Assembly (NCBI GenBank): GCA_944336815.1
Contig: CALVLG010000011.1
Coordinates: 1 to 16,177 of the forward strand
Reading direction: 5' to 3'
Length of the DNA stretch: 16,177 nt
Source: an uncultured Bacilli bacterium
GTDB taxonomy: Bacteria; Bacillota_I; Bacilli_A; RF39; UBA660
Shown here in pieces: positions 13,170 through 16,177 of this stretch (positions are counted from its first letter, which is position 1; each line of letters begins with the position of its first letter). Made by a program: the position numbers and the translations under genes. The notes under the pieces are model-generated. The model was given only the letters and a program-made list of their open reading frames with translations. It ran no database searches and was not told where the DNA came from.

Positions 13170-13538
13170 ATGGAAACAAGAGTGATTTTGGAAAATATAT
13201 TTATGTTTTTGCTTTTCTTTTTAATAATTTTTGTTATTATATATTTTGTTAATTTGTCAAAATATAAATCAAAAAAGAAAAAAGAAATTATGGAAATAGC
13301 TCATTTAATTAGGAGATTTAAGTTAAATCCGAAGCTGTTACATATAAGGCAAATGATATTGTGGATAAGTATTATTGATGCTTTTATTATTTCATTTGTT
13401 GGGACTTTTGTGTTTATGTTACCGGTTAAATATGTTTGGAAATTTTTAATTGGTTTTGTTTTATTATTTGCATTAATATATGCTTTGTTTGAAATATATG
13501 GTAGACATTTAGTTAATAAAGAGAGGAATGATAAATAA
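13170..13538 (+). CDS. Small membrane protein in the leuS T-box operon
   Basis: A 122-residue protein, not recognised. It has three hydrophobic segments: about 8-27 (NIFMFLLFFLIIFVIIYFV), about 62-85 (MILWISIIDAFIISFVGTFV) and about 90-112 (FLIGFVLLFALIYALFEIY). Between the first and second is a strongly basic loop (KYKSKKKKE, then IRRFKLNPKLLHIRQ) that should face the cytosol or the lipid headgroups. The start is the ATG at 13170, 7 bases after GAGGTG (13159-13162 region); an earlier in-frame GTG lies inside the terminator. It is the first gene after the leucine T-box, and its stop overlaps the leuS ATG (TAATG), so it is co-expressed and probably translationally coupled with leuS. The position suggests a link to leucine supply or tRNA-Leu charging, but nothing in the protein shows this. 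Confidence 0.8.
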   Translation: METRVILENIFMFLLFFLIIFVIIYFVNLSKYKSKKKKEIMEIAHLIRRFKLNPKLLHIRQMILWISIIDAFIISFVGTFVFMLPVKYVWKFLIGFVLLFALIYALFEIYGRHLVNKERNDK

Positions 13539-15946
13539 TGAATATGATGGAAATTGAAAAAAAATGGCAAAATTATTGGGATGAGCATCAAACTTTTAGG
13601 GCAATAAATAATGATAATACAAAGAAACCTTATTACATTTTAGTGGAATTTCCTTATCCTAGCGGCGCTGGTTTACATGTTGGGCATGTAAGAAGTTATA
13701 CAGCTCATGATGCGATGGCTAGAATGAAAAGAATGCAAGGATATAATGTGTTATTTCCAATGGGATGGGATGCTTTTGGAGCACCGGCTGAACAATATGC
13801 GATTAAAAATCACATTCATCCTAAAGAGGCTGTTAAAGAAAATATTCATAATTTTAAAAGACAGATGAAAACGTTGGGTTTTTCTTTTGATTGGTCAAGA
13901 GAATTTTCAACAGCGGATCCAGAGTATTATAAATGGACACAATGGCAATTTTTACAATTTTATAAACATGGGATGGCATATAAAGCGACTGTTCCGGTTA
14001 ATTGGTGTCCAAATTGTAAATCGGTATTATCTAATGAGGATGCAGCTGGAGGTGTTTGTGAACGTTGTGGTACACAAGTTGTTCAAAAAGAAAAAGATCA
14101 ATGGATGCTTAAAATGGCTAGTTATGCCGAAGATTTATTAAAAGGCTTAGATGATACCCATTTTGCTGATCGAGTAAAACTTGGCCAAATAAACTGGATT
14201 GGAAAGTCTACTGGTGCCGAAGTAGATTTTAAAGTTGATGGTCATGATGAAAGTTTTACTGTGTTTACAACGCGGCCTGATACTTTATTTGGCGTAACAT
14301 ACTGTGTTTTAGCGCCAGAACATCCTTTGGTTTTAAAAATTACAACTGACGAATATAAAGAAGATGTCATAGAATATACTAAAAAATGTTCTTTAAAAAA
14401 TGAGATGGAAAGAACTGAATTAAACAAAGAAAAAACGGGTGTTTTTACCGGTGCTTATGCAATAAATCCAGTAAATAATGAAAAAATTCCGATTTATATA
14501 AGTGATTATGTTTTGGTTAGTTATGGAACCGGAGCAATTATGGCGGTGCCTGCTCATGATGAAAGAGATTTTGAGTTTGCGAAAAAGTTTAATATTCCAA
14601 TTATTCAAGTTTTAGCGCCTTCAACTGATCTAAGTACTTTAGAACCGCTTACGAAAGCGATGGAAGGTGATGGAGTTCATATTAATTCTTCTTTTTTAGA
14701 TGGCTTAAATAAAGAAGAAGGAATTAAAAAAATCTTATCTTTTTTAGAAGAACATCATATTGGTAAAGCGAAAGTAAATTATAAGATGCGGGATTGGATC
14801 TTTTCAAGACAAAGATTCTGGGGCGAGCCAATTCCAATGATTTACTGTGAACATTGTGGCTGGGTGCCAATGGATGAAAAGGATTTGCCATTACTTCTTC
14901 CTGATGTTACAGAATATGAACCAACTGATAATGGGGAAAGTCCTTTGGCTAAAATAACTGATTGGGTAAATACGACTTGTCCAAAATGTGGAGCAAAGGC
15001 TAAAAGAGAAACAGATACAATGCCAAACTGGGCTGGATCAAGCTGGTATTTTTTAAGATTTATGGATGCACACAATGAAAAAGAATTTGCGAATATGGAT
15101 ATTATGAAATACTGGGGTAAAGTAAATTGGTATAATGGCGGGATGGAACATACAGCAAGACATTTACTTTATGCCCGTTTTTGGGTTCAATTTTTGTATA
15201 ATATTGGCTTAGTTCCTAATAAAGAAATGATTGATATAAGAGTAAGTCATGGAATGATTTTGGGCTCTAATAATGAAAAAATGAGTAAAAGTAAAGGAAA
15301 TGTTATTAATCCAGATGATGTTGTAAAGGAATATGGGGCAGATACATTACGTGTTTATGAAATGTTTATGGGTGATTATCAACAAGATGTTTCATGGAGT
15401 ACCGAATCTTTAAGAGGCTGCAATCGTTTTGTTAATAGGGTAATTAAAATTGGCGAAAAGTTAAATGATAAAGAAGGCTATCAAAATCCAAGCAGTATTC
15501 ATAAAACAATTAAAAAAGTAAGTGATGATTTAGTTACTTTGAAATTTAATACTGCGGTTTCAGCTTTAATGATTTTATTAAATGAAATGGAAAAGTATCC
15601 AGATGGTATTACAAAAGATGAGTATCGCGTATTCTTAACTTTATTAAATCCGATCGCGCCACATATTACTGAAGAGTTAAACGAACAATATTCGTTAGGA
15701 AAACCTTTGTGTGAAAGTGCATGGCCTATTTATGATGAAAATTTGATAAAAGATACTGAAAAGACAATTGGGATTCAAGTAAATGGTAAGCTTCGGGGTG
15801 AAGTTGTAGTTTGTGAAGATGATACAACCGATACTGTTAAAGAAAAAGTAGAAAAAATAGAAAATATGCAAAAATATCTTCAAGATAAAGAAATTGTTAA
15901 GTTTATTTATGTACCTAATAAAATAGTTAGTATTATTGTAAAATAA
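13538..15946 (+). CDS. leuS: Leucyl-tRNA synthetase
   Basis: An 802-residue class I synthetase, normal bacterial length. The HIGH box is HVGH (47-50) inside FPYPSGAGLHVGHVRSY. A zinc-binding CPNC with CERC follows at about 155-180. The CP1 editing domain shows TTRPDTLFGVTY and GTGAIMAVPAHDERD, with the Asp of HDERDF that positions the misacylated amino acid, so proofreading should be active. A second Cys pair set (CEHC, CPKC) follows in the catalytic half. KMSKS is residues 581-585. The C-terminal part (VNGKLRGEVVV) is the usual bacterial end. The start at 13538 overlaps the upstream stop (TAATG) with GAGAGGA at 13521-13527; Mets at 13544 and 13547 are possible but poorly spaced. Expressed from the leucine T-box promoter. 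Confidence 0.98.
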   Translation: MNMMEIEKKWQNYWDEHQTFRAINNDNTKKPYYILVEFPYPSGAGLHVGHVRSYTAHDAMARMKRMQGYNVLFPMGWDAFGAPAEQYAIKNHIHPKEAVKENIHNFKRQMKTLGFSFDWSREFSTADPEYYKWTQWQFLQFYKHGMAYKATVPVNWCPNCKSVLSNEDAAGGVCERCGTQVVQKEKDQWMLKMASYAEDLLKGLDDTHFADRVKLGQINWIGKSTGAEVDFKVDGHDESFTVFTTRPDTLFGVTYCVLAPEHPLVLKITTDEYKEDVIEYTKKCSLKNEMERTELNKEKTGVFTGAYAINPVNNEKIPIYISDYVLVSYGTGAIMAVPAHDERDFEFAKKFNIPIIQVLAPSTDLSTLEPLTKAMEGDGVHINSSFLDGLNKEEGIKKILSFLEEHHIGKAKVNYKMRDWIFSRQRFWGEPIPMIYCEHCGWVPMDEKDLPLLLPDVTEYEPTDNGESPLAKITDWVNTTCPKCGAKAKRETDTMPNWAGSSWYFLRFMDAHNEKEFANMDIMKYWGKVNWYNGGMEHTARHLLYARFWVQFLYNIGLVPNKEMIDIRVSHGMILGSNNEKMSKSKGNVINPDDVVKEYGADTLRVYEMFMGDYQQDVSWSTESLRGCNRFVNRVIKIGEKLNDKEGYQNPSSIHKTIKKVSDDLVTLKFNTAVSALMILLNEMEKYPDGITKDEYRVFLTLLNPIAPHITEELNEQYSLGKPLCESAWPIYDENLIKDTEKTIGIQVNGKLRGEVVVCEDDTTDTVKEKVEKIENMQKYLQDKEIVKFIYVPNKIVSIIVK

Positions 15947-15991
15947 AAAAAGAAGGATAATGTGAATTATTTCATTTCAACTTCTTTTTTT
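15945..15991. terminator. Bidirectional terminator between leuS and the RHH gene
   Basis: AAAAAAAGAAG (15945-15955) pairs over 11 bp with CTTCTTTTTTT (15981-15991). An inner stem ATAAT (15957-15961) with ATTAT (15966-15970) lies in the loop. It starts inside the leuS stop codon and covers the last codons and stop of the minus-strand gene, so it can serve both. Confidence 0.8.
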
Positions 15992-16173
15992 GTTTCTTCG
16001 GTGTCTATATTGGCTAAAGCATATTCACAGGCTTGAATTACAAACCTAGAAAAAGTAAGTTCTGTTCCTTCAAGGGCTTTTTCTATTTGTTTAATTAGAG
16101 GGAGTGGAAAACGAATTGTTTTGTTTTCACTTTCTTTTTTTCTATATTTAAACGGAAGCCAATTTTTGTCCAT
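15967..16173 (-). CDS. Small ribbon-helix-helix (Arc/MetJ-type) protein
   Basis: A 68-residue protein. NKTIRFPLPLIKQIEKAL (17-34), followed by TFSRFVIQACEYAL (40-53), is the strand-helix-helix pattern of ribbon-helix-helix DNA-binding proteins: a short strand that enters the major groove, then two helices that build the dimer. Such proteins act as antitoxins or small repressors; no toxin partner is visible because the window ends 4 bases upstream of the ATG. The ribosome binding site and promoter are outside, and the true start could be further upstream. The tail (IDTEETKKEVEMK) is acidic-basic and probably unstructured. It converges on leuS across a shared terminator. Confidence 0.75.
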   Translation of the reverse strand: MDKNWLPFKYRKKESENKTIRFPLPLIKQIEKALEGTELTFSRFVIQACEYALANIDTEETKKEVEMK

Positions 16174-16177
16174 GAAA

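Noticed and set aside
1..16177. Mycoplasma genetic code (TGA as Trp)
   Set aside because: TGA ends three genes at natural family lengths or at coupled junctions, and Trp is encoded by TGG throughout.
1..16177. CRISPR arrays, tRNA or rRNA genes, insertion sequences
   Set aside because: No spaced direct repeats, cloverleaf-like GC-rich segments, or transposase-like frames with terminal repeats were seen.

Overview
The window is AT-rich DNA from a low-GC Gram-positive bacterium. Evidence: two T-box leaders ahead of aminoacyl-tRNA synthetase genes, a CIRCE operator on a heat-shock gene, purine-rich ribosome binding sites, and sigma-A promoters of the TTGACA-17-TATAAT type. TGA is a true stop codon in at least three genes (the gene before hisS, the GH31 gene, aspS), so the Mycoplasma/Spiroplasma code is excluded. 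The tight packing and protein character suggest an uncultured Bacilli-class lineage near the Mollicutes or Erysipelotrichia. That placement is inference.

Layout. (1) 1-1500 looks accessory: the 3' part of a Fic-family gene, a terminator, an apparently decayed minus-strand gene, and about 100 unexplained bases. (2) 1500-5162 is housekeeping, all on the plus strand: a HIT protein, an FkbM-type methyltransferase, a CIRCE-controlled Hsp20, and an unknown gene translationally coupled to hisS. (3) 5200-7261 holds a small exported protein convergent with a YtqA/YhcC-type radical SAM gene (minus strand), then a divergent membrane-anchored protein that looks like a dead metalloprotease. (4) 7318-10949 holds a GH31-fold protein whose acid/base Asp is Gln and whose nucleophile position is Leu, followed by an unknown coiled-coil protein with its own consensus promoter. 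(5) 10950-15946 has two T-box units: T-box(Asp)-aspS and T-box(Leu)-small membrane protein-leuS. (6) At the right edge is a small minus-strand ribbon-helix-helix protein.

How it works together. Three tRNA synthetases (His, Asp, Leu) share the stretch but are controlled separately: hisS is coupled to an unknown gene, while aspS and leuS each have a tRNA-sensing leader. In both leaders the codon after the conserved GAA, and the base opposite the tRNA discriminator, match the gene controlled. Gene boundaries are strikingly compact. Terminator stems are built from the last codons of a gene with the stop codon in the loop, and several promoters place their -35 or -10 on the stop codon of the gene upstream.

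The best candidates for something new are the catalytically degenerate GH31 protein, the HisRS with a shortened anticodon-binding domain and a coupled unknown partner, and the unknown membrane protein placed under leucine T-box control. No CRISPR array, insertion sequence, rRNA or tRNA gene was seen.
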